14,787 nucleotides of DNA from Halobacteriales archaeon QH_10_67_13 (lineage in GTDB: Archaea > Halobacteriota > Halobacteria > Halobacteriales > Haloarculaceae). The stretch covers positions 1-14,787 of the forward strand of contig PXQL01000098.1 of NCBI GenBank assembly GCA_003021335.1, read 5' to 3'. Position 1 is the stretch's first letter. The number at the start of each line of letters is the position of its first letter. The notes under the pieces were generated by a model that ran no database searches, was not told where the DNA came from, and saw only the letters and a list, made by a program, of their open reading frames with translations. Both the position numbers and the translations under genes were made by a program. Below are positions 1-5,664 of this stretch, piece by piece.

Positions 1-804
1 GCGGGCGAGCTCGGCCCGCTCCTGCAGCGCGAACCTATCGCTCCCCTGGCCCGTGCCGGCGACCGCCACCCGGGCGTCGAGATCGCGTTCGGTGACGGCG
101 TCGGCGCTGGCGAGCACCACCGCACCCGCTCCGTCACTCATCGGCGAGCAATCGAACAGCCCGAAGGGCGAACAGACCGGCGTCGCCTCGAGGACGTCCT
201 CGACGGTGATCGACCGCTGGAACTGCGCGAGCTCGTTGTCGACGGCGTTGCCGTGGTTCTTGACCGCGATGTGGGCCAGGTCCCGCCGATCGCCACCGTA
301 CTCCGCGAAGTACCGCCGGGCCATCAGGGCGTAGGCCCCCGGAAAAGTGACCCCGGCGCGGCTCTCCCAGAGCGCGTCGGCCGCGCCCGCGAGCCCCCGC
401 GTGCCCTCGGGCGTCGAGAGGTTCGTCATCCGCTCTGCGCCCCCGGCCAGCACGAGGTCCGCGCCGGCCCGGATCGCCCGCACTCCCTGTCGGATCGCCG
501 CGCCGCTTGAGGCGCAGGCGCTCTCGACCCGCGTCGCCGGCGCGTCGATCCCGGCCGCGTCGGCCGCCATCGGCCCCTGGTGACCCTGGTTTTCGGCTAT
601 CGCACCCATGAAGTTGCCGTAAAACAGCTCTTCGACGGCCGTCGAGGCGATTCCAGCGTCTTCGATCGCCTCTCGCGCGGCCGCGCCGAACAACTCCCGG
701 GTCGTCCGCTCTGGCTGCTCGCCGAACGGCGTCATGCCGACCCCGGCGACGCGAACGTCCGCTCCGGTCACCGTCGCCTCCCGTCGTCGCGACGCCAACT
801 CCAT
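1..804 (-). CDS. Thiolase (acetyl-CoA acyltransferase / SCP-x type), C-terminus beyond the window
   Basis: Thiolases condense or cleave acyl-CoA and beta-ketoacyl-CoA in lipid and polyester metabolism. I translated this frame by hand; it is open from ATG 804 to the left edge, 268 codons. The N-terminus has the family opening VAGVGMTPFG (residues 19-28). The acylated cysteine is Cys97 in ESACASSGAA, with further conserved blocks VLAGGAERM (118-126), VKNHGNA (181-187) and DGAGAVVLAS (224-233). The C-terminal His/Cys catalytic blocks lie outside the window. A GTG at 771, preceded by GGAGG, is an alternative start and gives an N-terminus closer to relatives, so the first 11 codons are uncertain. 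A weak TATA-like element near 866-875 could serve as promoter. In haloarchaea these thiolases usually pair with a DUF35 OB-fold protein, which would lie beyond position 1. The family is certain; the substrate is not readable. Confidence 0.9.
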   Translation of the reverse strand, partial: MELASRRREATVTGADVRVAGVGMTPFGEQPERTTRELFGAAAREAIEDAGIASTAVEELFYGNFMGAIAENQGHQGPMAADAAGIDAPATRVESACASSGAAIRQGVRAIRAGADLVLAGGAERMTNLSTPEGTRGLAGAADALWESRAGVTFPGAYALMARRYFAEYGGDRRDLAHIAVKNHGNAVDNELAQFQRSITVEDVLEATPVCSPFGLFDCSPMSDGAGAVVLASADAVTERDLDARVAVAGTGQGSDRFALQERAELAR

Positions 805-943
805 CCTGCCTCACGGCGTCCGGGCCTCGGTCGGTTGCTCATCCCGACCGCGTAGGGACCGTGAGCACTACTATGCCACGGTCGCGAGCGGCTCGATCGC
901 CGAGGTCTCTGATCCACGGGCGGATCCGGGGAAACCGACCCGG

Positions 944-967
944 GCTCGCTAAAAACGCGTAGCGAGC
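944..967 (-). terminator. Inverted repeat with T-run, probable terminator of the lipoprotein gene
   Basis: Positions 944-951 (GCTCGCTA) and 960-967 (TAGCGAGC) are perfect 8-bp inverted repeats around an 8-nt loop. Read on the minus strand the loop holds a run of T. The element lies 16 nt past the stop codon at 983 and before the thiolase, which suggests transcription stops here. Archaeal termination relies mainly on T-runs, so the stem may be secondary. Confidence 0.45.
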
Positions 968-982
968 GACCGGGAGAGTCCG

Positions 983-1624
983 TCAGGGCGGGTCGACCGG
1001 GTGGGCGACGCCGGCTGCGAGCGACCGAGCGAGGCGCTCGTCGTCGGTTGCGGCCGGGTAGCTCGTCCCGATCACGAGCCAGTCGCCGTCGTGTGTCGCC
1101 TTGCCGATCGTGACCCGCGCGTCGTAGGACTGCCCTTCGAGTTCGGCCGCGGTCTCGTAGATCGAGAGGGTCGTCTCCGTCTCCTCCGGACCGACCGTCG
1201 CGGTCGTCTCGCCGGCGGCGGTCAACTCGTTCCCAACGAGACCGATCTCGTCAGCGACCTCCTCGAGTAGGACCCGCCGGTCGACCCGAGCGATGGGGTT
1301 TGCCTGCTGGCCGAGCACCGACACGTCCGGCGTCGAGAGGACGGCAAACTGCGCCGGTGGCGTCGTCGGCCCGGGCCGGCGGAGGAAGGTCGCGAGCCAG
1401 TTGTCGACCCTGAACGCGACGTCCGCCCCGCGCACGGACACCGTCTCCTCGAGGCGGATCATCTCGGTTCGCTCGTGGCTAAAGCCCGTCTCGTCCAACG
1501 CGGACACTTCGAGTCCCCCCGGCTGCGCCTGCTCGCTGATCTCGTCCGGAACGATGAGGCCGAGACAGCCGGCCGTGAGCCCGGCTGCTCCAACGCCCGC
1601 GGCCAGGAACGCGCGTCTGTTCAT
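983..1624 (-). CDS. DUF6517-type haloarchaeal Tat lipoprotein
   Basis: A secreted, probably lipid-anchored protein of 213 residues, function unknown. The N-terminus MNRRAFLAAGVGAAG is a twin-arginine signal (Arg3-Arg4) followed by a lipobox LTAGC, with Cys20 as the expected lipidated residue. The mature part is mixed alpha/beta and shows the pattern I recognise from DUF6517: an opening V-S-x-L-x-E-T-G segment, a central VDNWLATF, then AVLSTPDVSVLGQQANPI and a terminal IGTSYP block. The frame is open upstream to 2074, but ATG 1624 is the only start that gives a signal peptide, and the longer reading would overlap the next gene. It lies 68 bp downstream of the CBS membrane protein on the same strand and may be co-transcribed. 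An inverted repeat with a T-run follows it. Family assignment rests on recalled sequence pattern. Confidence 0.83.
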   Translation of the reverse strand: MNRRAFLAAGVGAAGLTAGCLGLIVPDEISEQAQPGGLEVSALDETGFSHERTEMIRLEETVSVRGADVAFRVDNWLATFLRRPGPTTPPAQFAVLSTPDVSVLGQQANPIARVDRRVLLEEVADEIGLVGNELTAAGETTATVGPEETETTLSIYETAAELEGQSYDARVTIGKATHDGDWLVIGTSYPAATDDERLARSLAAGVAHPVDPP

Positions 1625-1692
1625 GCCCGAGATACTCCGGGTGGACTGAAAACGCTGTCTTCCTCGGTCGAACCTCCCGTCGAGACTGCTGG

Positions 1693-3042
1693 TCAGTTCT
1701 CGCGGTCGGTCCCGTCGCCGGCACCGTCGGCGGCCCGGGACGCGTCGTCGATTGCGATCCGCTCGATTCGGTTGTCGTCGACGGCGGTCACGGTAAAGCG
1801 GTAGCCCTCGACGGTGATCTCGTCGTCGGGTTCGGGTGTCCGGCCGATCCGGTCGAGGACGAGCCCGCCGAGCGTGCCGTACGCGCCGGCGGCGAGATCG
1901 AGTCCGAGCGCCTCGTTGACCGTCGAGATCGGGACCGCGCCGTCGGCGGCGTAGCCGTCCCCGTCGGGTTCGATGCTCGGCTCGGCGGTGGCGTCGTCGT
2001 ACTCGTCGCGGATGTCGCCGACGACCACCTCGACGACGTCCTCGACGGTCGCGATCCCTTCGAGGGTGCCCCACTCGTCGATGACGATCGCCATCTGTCG
2101 CTCCGCGCCGCGCAGCTCCTCGAACAGCGCGTCGGCGGCCATCGACTCGGGCACCACCGGCGCCTCGCGGGCCAGGTCGCCCGCGGTGACCGCCTCCGAG
2201 CCCTCCTCGCTCACCCGGAGAATATCCTTCACGTCGAGGTACCCGACCGGCTGCTCGCCCGTCGAGGCGTCGACGACCGGGTACCGGGTGTGGCCGGTCT
2301 CGGCGACATCCTCGCGCAGCTCCGCGAGCGGGGTGTCGGCGGTGACGAGCGCCACGTCTGGGCGCGGAATCATGATTTCCCGCGCGGTCCGATCGTCGAG
2401 CTCGAACACCTGCTCGATCATCGTCGCCTCGTCGGCGTCGACCTTCCCGTGCTCGTGGGCCGTCGACAGCGATCGGCGAAGCTCCTCCTCCGAGAGGGTC
2501 TCGTCGGTTTCGGAGGCCGGCGGGACCCCGAACAGGCTGGTCGACTTGTTCGCGGTGCCGTTGAAAAAGACCAAGGCCGGCATGAATAGGTAGTAAAACA
2601 GCTTCATCGGCGGCGCGACCAGGATCGCGATCCGCTCGGGCGAGGCGATTGAGAGGGTCTTCGGGGCCAACTCGCCGTAGACCACGTGGAGGAACGTGAT
2701 CACGCCGAACCCGACCGCGACCGCGATCGCGTGGACGCTCCCCTCCGGCAGGAACTGTCCTAACACCGGTTCGAGCAGCGCCGCGACGGCAGGCTCACCG
2801 ACCCACCCCAGGGCGAGCGAGGCGATCGTGATTCCGAGCTGGGTGGCCGCCAGGTAATCGTCGAGCCGATCGAGGACGCCCCGCAGCGTCTCCGCGCCGG
2901 CCGCGCCCTCGGCGACCAGCTGGTCGACGGCCGTCGAGCGTACCCGGACGAACGCGAACTCCGAGGCCACAAAAAACCCGTTGAGCCCGACCAGCGCAAG
3001 CGCGGCCGTCAGCCGGCCGACCGCGGGGAGCATGTCCGTCAT
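1693..3042 (-). CDS. Hemolysin-family / CNNM-CorC-like membrane protein (DUF21-CBS-CorC_HlyC)
   Basis: A 449-residue integral membrane protein of the DUF21/CNNM group, whose members are linked to Mg2+ or Co2+ efflux; older annotations say hemolysin. Residues 1-175 form the DUF21 domain with several hydrophobic helices (about 10-32, 68-92, 104-125, 138-160) and the signature GELAPKTLSIASPERIA (123-139). A CBS pair spans about 220-345, opening with the conserved REIMIPRPDV (221-230) and ending with TLEGIATVEDVVEVVVGDI. The CorC_HlyC domain is about 355-433. The frame is open 45 codons further upstream, but ATG 3042 has GAGGTGA just before it and begins directly at the first membrane helix. The transported ion is inferred from relatives only. 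It is transcribed divergently from the AT-rich toxin/antitoxin-like pair. Confidence 0.93.
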   Translation of the reverse strand: MTDMLPAVGRLTAALALVGLNGFFVASEFAFVRVRSTAVDQLVAEGAAGAETLRGVLDRLDDYLAATQLGITIASLALGWVGEPAVAALLEPVLGQFLPEGSVHAIAVAVGFGVITFLHVVYGELAPKTLSIASPERIAILVAPPMKLFYYLFMPALVFFNGTANKSTSLFGVPPASETDETLSEEELRRSLSTAHEHGKVDADEATMIEQVFELDDRTAREIMIPRPDVALVTADTPLAELREDVAETGHTRYPVVDASTGEQPVGYLDVKDILRVSEEGSEAVTAGDLAREAPVVPESMAADALFEELRGAERQMAIVIDEWGTLEGIATVEDVVEVVVGDIRDEYDDATAEPSIEPDGDGYAADGAVPISTVNEALGLDLAAGAYGTLGGLVLDRIGRTPEPDDEITVEGYRFTVTAVDDNRIERIAIDDASRAADGAGDGTDREN

Positions 3043-3093
3043 CGACTCACCTCTGAGGGGTGTTAGATGGGGCCGATCGCTCGTTCCCCCGAA

Positions 3094-3113
3094 GCGCCGA
3101 GGGCCGTCGGCGC
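3094..3113 (-). other. Hairpin in the presumed leader of the DUF21-CBS gene
   Basis: GCGCCGA (3094-3100) and TCGGCGC (3107-3113) are perfect 7-bp inverted repeats with a 6-nt loop, 52 nt before ATG 3042. The nearest AT-rich promoter candidate on the minus strand is the T-run at about 3193-3198, which would give a leader well over 100 nt. That is long for a haloarchaeon. Chance pairing in GC-rich DNA is possible. Confidence 0.3.
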
Positions 3114-3273
3114 GGCCGCTCCGCGTCGGCTCGGGGGTGGCGCCGCTCGGGGACCATCTGTGAGTGCACATTGTCACGTACTCGGGCGAGCGTAAAAAAG
3201 CTCGGCGACCGGCTGTGGCGTCGGTGACGTTCGCCCGACTGTTTTCGGGATTCTCGGTGGAGTTGAGGCTCAG

Positions 3274-3281
3274 TTTTATAC
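3274..3281 (+). promoter_or_regulatory. TATA box of the MNT/HEPN operon
   Basis: TTTTATAC centred about 28 nt before ATG 3306. This spacing predicts a transcription start at or within a few bases of the start codon, so a leaderless or nearly leaderless message. Confidence 0.65.
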
Positions 3282-3287
3282 TAATAG

Positions 3288-3302
3288 ATTCCTAATAGGA
3301 AT
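3288..3302. promoter_or_regulatory. 15-bp palindrome, probable operator of the MNT/HEPN operon
   Basis: ATTCCTA-A-TAGGAAT is a perfect palindrome, 7 bp each side of one central base, between the TATA box (3274-3281) and ATG 3306. The heptamer CTAATAG also occurs twice in direct orientation (3281-3287 and 3292-3298). A protein bound here would cover the transcription start. The first gene of the operon has an N-terminal winged-helix domain, so autorepression is the simplest reading. Confidence 0.5.
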
Positions 3303-3305
3303 AGT

Positions 3306-3974
3306 ATGCCCAATACGAAAGAGACGACTACGCTTGCTCTGGAGTATCCCTTCCCAAATGAGCGCGTCTTTCGATATCAGGCAATGCAGGATGTTCTGTC
3401 CCGCCTGATTGAAGAGCCATACAACGAGTTCACTATCGGGCAGCTTGCCAAGATGGTTGACGGAAATCAGGCAACAGTTTCGAAGGCAGTGAAATTGCTT
3501 AGAGAACTCGGTACTGTCCAGACCCGGAAAGAAGGTCGTAAGCAGTATGTGAGTATCCACCGCGATCGACTTACAAAACCCGATCCAACCCTGTCTGTCC
3601 CCCAGTCTGACTTTCACAAGCCCATCCGAGCCTTCACAGACAGAGTCCAGGCAGAAATTGACCAACTTGTCGGTGTTCTGCTCTTTGGCAGCGTCGCGCG
3701 AGGGACAGCTGATCGCGCGAGCGATATCGATCTTCTCGTTTTCGTTGAAAACGACAAAACACAGGCTCGCAGAGCGGTCCAGTCGGTCGTGAGCACTCTC
3801 CAGGAGACGAAGTTCGACGGTAACCGCTATACGTTCGAGGCGCTCGTAGAAACGACCGGGAGCGCGAAGCGAATTGGCAACCGTCTTCGACAGCAGTTCG
3901 ACGAGGGACTGATATTAATCGGATCGAATCAGTTGTCCGATATTCGCGCGGAGGTGTACGCAAATGGAGAATAG
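3306..3974 (+). CDS. Winged-helix plus MNT-type nucleotidyltransferase (antitoxin-like)
   Basis: A 222-residue two-domain protein. Residues about 25-88 form a winged helix: the recognition region DGNQATVSKAVKLLREL is followed by a wing (TRKEGRKQYVSI). Residues about 115-205 are a minimal nucleotidyltransferase: GSVARG (128-133) and SDIDLLV (139-145) supply the glycine-serine motif and metal-binding Asp140 and Asp142. Glu179 in YTFEALV is a plausible third carboxylate. In HEPN/MNT modules the MNT protein AMPylates and silences the HEPN RNase; applying that here is inference. The stop overlaps the next gene by 11 bp, implying translational coupling. The start is supported by the TATA box 28 nt upstream. 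The gene is visibly more AT-rich than its surroundings, suggesting horizontal acquisition. Confidence 0.85.
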   Translation: MPNTKETTTLALEYPFPNERVFRYQAMQDVLSRLIEEPYNEFTIGQLAKMVDGNQATVSKAVKLLRELGTVQTRKEGRKQYVSIHRDRLTKPDPTLSVPQSDFHKPIRAFTDRVQAEIDQLVGVLLFGSVARGTADRASDIDLLVFVENDKTQARRAVQSVVSTLQETKFDGNRYTFEALVETTGSAKRIGNRLRQQFDEGLILIGSNQLSDIRAEVYANGE

Positions 3975-4449
3975 TTCGGTCGTCGACGCGCTGGAAGCCG
4001 CCGAGCGCAGTTTCGAGCAAGCACCGCGGAACGTCGAGGAAGGGCTTGATATTGATGACGCAGAACTCATACAGTTACGTCGGGCGTGTCGGCTCCTCGC
4101 TGCTGCGTCTTGTCTCTTAGACGACGGATACTACACGGTTGTCATCGAGTCGTCGTTCGTCGCTATCGAGCGAACGGTTCAGTTCCGGCTTATTCACGAC
4201 GATGCGATATCTGAGTCTGAAGTTATCAGTAGTCACCGCCGGCTCTATCAGCGCGGGGCCGAAGTCGGGCTCTATGATGACTCGTTTGCTGACAATCTGG
4301 CCGAGTTGTGGAATCAAAACCGGACCAGAACGTACTACCGACTCAGTATCGCGACAGAGTCACAGGCAGAGGCAATGCAGAGCCTTGCACAAGAAATACA
4401 CCACCATCTCGTCGACGGAAGCCAGGTTCCTCATGAGTGTATCTGTTAG
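3964..4449 (+). CDS. HEPN-like helical protein, putative toxin partner of the MNT protein
   Basis: A 161-residue, mostly helical protein, starting 11 bp inside the upstream nucleotidyltransferase gene in another frame. Two long helices, RRACRLLAAASCLLDDGYY (39-57) and VIESSFVAIERTVQFRLI (60-77), match the HEPN pattern, followed by a C-terminal helix with NQNRTRTYYR (117-126). Canonical HEPN toxins cleave RNA through an R-x4-6-H motif. Here Arg120 and Arg122 are present, but the histidine position is taken by Tyr124-Tyr125, so catalysis may differ or be lost. A cluster HHH (146-148) lies further on and does not fit the spacing. The gene order antitoxin then toxin, with overlap, is typical of HEPN/MNT modules. 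Composition is AT-rich like its partner. The HEPN fold is probable; toxicity is untested. Confidence 0.75.
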   Translation: MENSSVVDALEAAERSFEQAPRNVEEGLDIDDAELIQLRRACRLLAAASCLLDDGYYTVVIESSFVAIERTVQFRLIHDDAISESEVISSHRRLYQRGAEVGLYDDSFADNLAELWNQNRTRTYYRLSIATESQAEAMQSLAQEIHHHLVDGSQVPHECIC

Positions 4450-4470
4450 ATTCCGCCGTTGAAGCTAAAC

Positions 4471-4495
4471 AGATTTTCTCTCTAAATTCTTTGTT
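4471..4495 (+). terminator. T-rich stretch after the HEPN gene
   Basis: A pyrimidine/T-rich segment with TTTT, TCTCTCT and TTCTTTG tracts begins about 20 nt after the HEPN stop codon. T-runs are the main archaeal termination signal. No stem is evident. Confidence 0.3.
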
Positions 4496-4607
4496 ACCTG
4501 TTGCTTCGGCTATTTATAATTGGCAACTCATGGCCGTGGTATCTCATAGACCCATCCACAACCGTTTTGCTGCGGTGCGACCCGAATAGTAAAATATTGA
4601 AACGGAG

Positions 4608-4679
4608 TGGACTCGCCGGGATTTGAACCCGGGGCCTCTCCCATGCCAAGGGAGTGATCTACCACTGATCTACGAGCCC
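4608..4679 (-). tRNA. tRNA-Ala(GGC)
   Basis: The reverse strand gives a full 72-nt cloverleaf. The acceptor stem GGGCTCG pairs with CGAGTCC (one G-U), the anticodon stem CTCCC/GGGAG encloses loop TTGGCAT, and the T arm CCGGG/CCCGG encloses TTCAAAT. The anticodon is GGC (4645-4647), reading GCC alanine codons. The discriminator is A, no CCA is encoded, and there is no intron. A TATA box lies 27 nt upstream and T-rich sequence follows the 3' end. The AT-rich MNT/HEPN islet begins directly on its 3' side. Confidence 0.95.
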
Positions 4680-4705
4680 ACATTACACAATTCCCTGTTC
4701 CGTCG

Positions 4706-4711
4706 GTTAAA
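4706..4711 (-). promoter_or_regulatory. TATA box of tRNA-Ala
   Basis: On the minus strand TTTAAC sits 27 nt before the first tRNA base (4679), the archaeal TATA-to-start distance, in an otherwise GC-rich surrounding. Confidence 0.6.
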
Positions 4712-5030
4712 TCCATCGGAACCGCCCGAACCCGGGGAGGCCGCGGCGGTGAAAACGCATGACTTCGCGCAGGTGAATACCGAATCGATAACACAACGGC
4801 GGTCAGGTATCGGATCGGACCGGACCGCGCGGAGGCCGAGCCAGAAAACAGCTCAGTGTTCGGGCGTTTCGGTGTCACGAGGGCGCTTGTCTTTCCGTCG
4901 ATGGTCTCCGCGATCGTCTCGGTCGGGTGGTCTCTCCCTACCGAGAGAATAACCTCGCAGGCAGACCCAATCTGACTGTGTCGGTCGGTAGACCAGTCGC
5001 GGATTGGGCTGAGCGCGGGTGTCCGGAAGG
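4712..5030. other. Gene-free spacer between tRNA-Ala and the rps15 promoter
   Basis: I see no convincing gene here. Open frames on both strands are composed of low-complexity charged residues, overlap the tRNA or the rps15 leader, and match nothing I know. No long repeat, T-run terminator or tRNA-like fold was noticed. Confidence 0.5.
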
Positions 5031-5037
5031 GAAACGG

Positions 5038-5061
5038 TTAATAGCCGATCGGCCGATATTT
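5038..5061 (+). promoter_or_regulatory. Probable promoter of the rps15 operon
   Basis: Two AT-rich candidates lie in GC-rich DNA: TTAATA (5038-5043), preceded by GAAACGG as a possible BRE, and ATATTTG (5055-5061). They would start transcription near 5066 or 5085. No TATA-like sequence occurs in the 60 nt before ATG 5202, so the message probably has a leader of about 115-135 nt. The choice between the two is open. Confidence 0.4.
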
Positions 5062-5093
5062 GAGTGGGAACGCACGGCCGCAACTCTGACAAC

Positions 5094-5169
5094 GCCGCCG
5101 ATTGGCGGCTCGGGATTGCGGTGGTGTCGCGCGAGAGCGCGGTGGCGTCCGCCCGGACGCCGATCACCG
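5094..5169 (+). promoter_or_regulatory. Structured leader of rps15: hairpin plus three-way junction
   Basis: Three perfect tetraloop hairpins follow each other: GCCGCC-GATT-GGCGGC (5094-5109), CGCGC-GAGA-GCGCG (5128-5141, a GNRA loop) and GGCGTCC-GCCC-GGACGCC (5144-5161). In addition CGGTGGT (5119-5125) pairs over 7 bp with ATCACCG (5163-5169), enclosing the last two hairpins. The result is a three-way junction with only 2, 2 and 1 unpaired bases between helices. The closing helix contains a G-C pair (5123-5165) next to a G-U pair (5124-5164). S15 binds a three-helix junction and a G-U/G-C motif in 16S rRNA, so an autoregulatory role is plausible. The pairing is seen directly; the function is inference. 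Confidence 0.5.
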
Positions 5170-5201
5170 AGCGGTCCGTACGGTTCCAACCAGATCACAC
5201 G

Positions 5202-5663
5202 ATGACACGAATGCACTCAGGTCGCCGCGGCTCGTCCGGCTCGGACCGCCCGGCGGCAGACGACCCACCGGAGTGGAGCGATGTCGACGCCGAGGCGATC
5301 GAACAGCGCGTCGTCGAACTAGCAGAGCAGGGCCACGACCCCAGCCAGATTGGGTTGAAGCTCCGCGACGAGGGTGTCGGCGGGACGCCGATCCCGGACG
5401 TAAAACTCGCGACCGACAAGAAGGTCACCGAGATCCTCGAGGAGCACGACGCCGACTCGGACATCCCCGAGGACTTGCGCAACCTGATGGCCCGGGCGGT
5501 CCGGCTCCACGATCACCTCGAGGAGCACCCCACGGACTACCAGAACAAGCGCGCGCTGCAAAACACCGAGTCAAAGATCCGCCGCCTGATCGAATACTAC
5601 CGCGGCGACGAGATCGACGCGGAGTTCTCCTACAGCGTCAGCGACGCCCGGGACCTGGTGTAG
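5202..5663 (+). CDS. rps15: 30S ribosomal protein S15 (archaeal type)
   Basis: A primary 16S rRNA-binding protein of the small-subunit platform, 153 residues. The archaeal/eukaryotic N-terminal extension MTRMHSGRRGSS is followed by PPEWSDVDAEAIE and the helical core. IGLKLRDEGVGGTPIPDVK, RAVRLHDHLEEHPTDYQNKRAL and ESKIRRLIEYYR are near-identical to archaeal S15. ATG 5202 is chosen because it gives the conserved MxRMHxxRRGSS start. The frame stays open upstream to 5064, but that stretch encodes nothing conserved and coincides with the hairpin-rich leader. No Shine-Dalgarno sequence precedes the start. It is the first gene of a four-gene operon, one base before the RecJ-like gene. Confidence 0.97.
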   Translation: MTRMHSGRRGSSGSDRPAADDPPEWSDVDAEAIEQRVVELAEQGHDPSQIGLKLRDEGVGGTPIPDVKLATDKKVTEILEEHDADSDIPEDLRNLMARAVRLHDHLEEHPTDYQNKRALQNTESKIRRLIEYYRGDEIDAEFSYSVSDARDLV

Positions 5664-5664
5664 G

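Noticed and set aside
134..814. A 226-codon minus-strand open frame overlapping the thiolase
   Set aside because: Arg/Gly-rich shadow in the wrong frame. The thiolase frame beginning at 804 contains all family motifs, including the catalytic cysteine.
3240..4680. Integration with attL/attR repeats at tRNA-Ala
   Set aside because: I looked for a copy of the tRNA 3' end near the far edge of the AT-rich block and found none. No integrase is present, so attachment sites are not annotated.
4528..4878. A 116-codon minus-strand open frame
   Set aside because: It runs through the whole tRNA-Ala gene and has no recognisable domain.
4853..5167. A 104-codon minus-strand open frame opposite the rps15 leader
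   Set aside because: Low-complexity charged sequence without a promoter or known family. It lies antisense to the hairpins, whose pairing explains the region better.
5064..5201. N-terminal extension of S15 by 46 residues
   Set aside because: Archaeal S15 begins at the MTRMHSGRRG motif. The extension matches nothing conserved and coincides with the structured leader.
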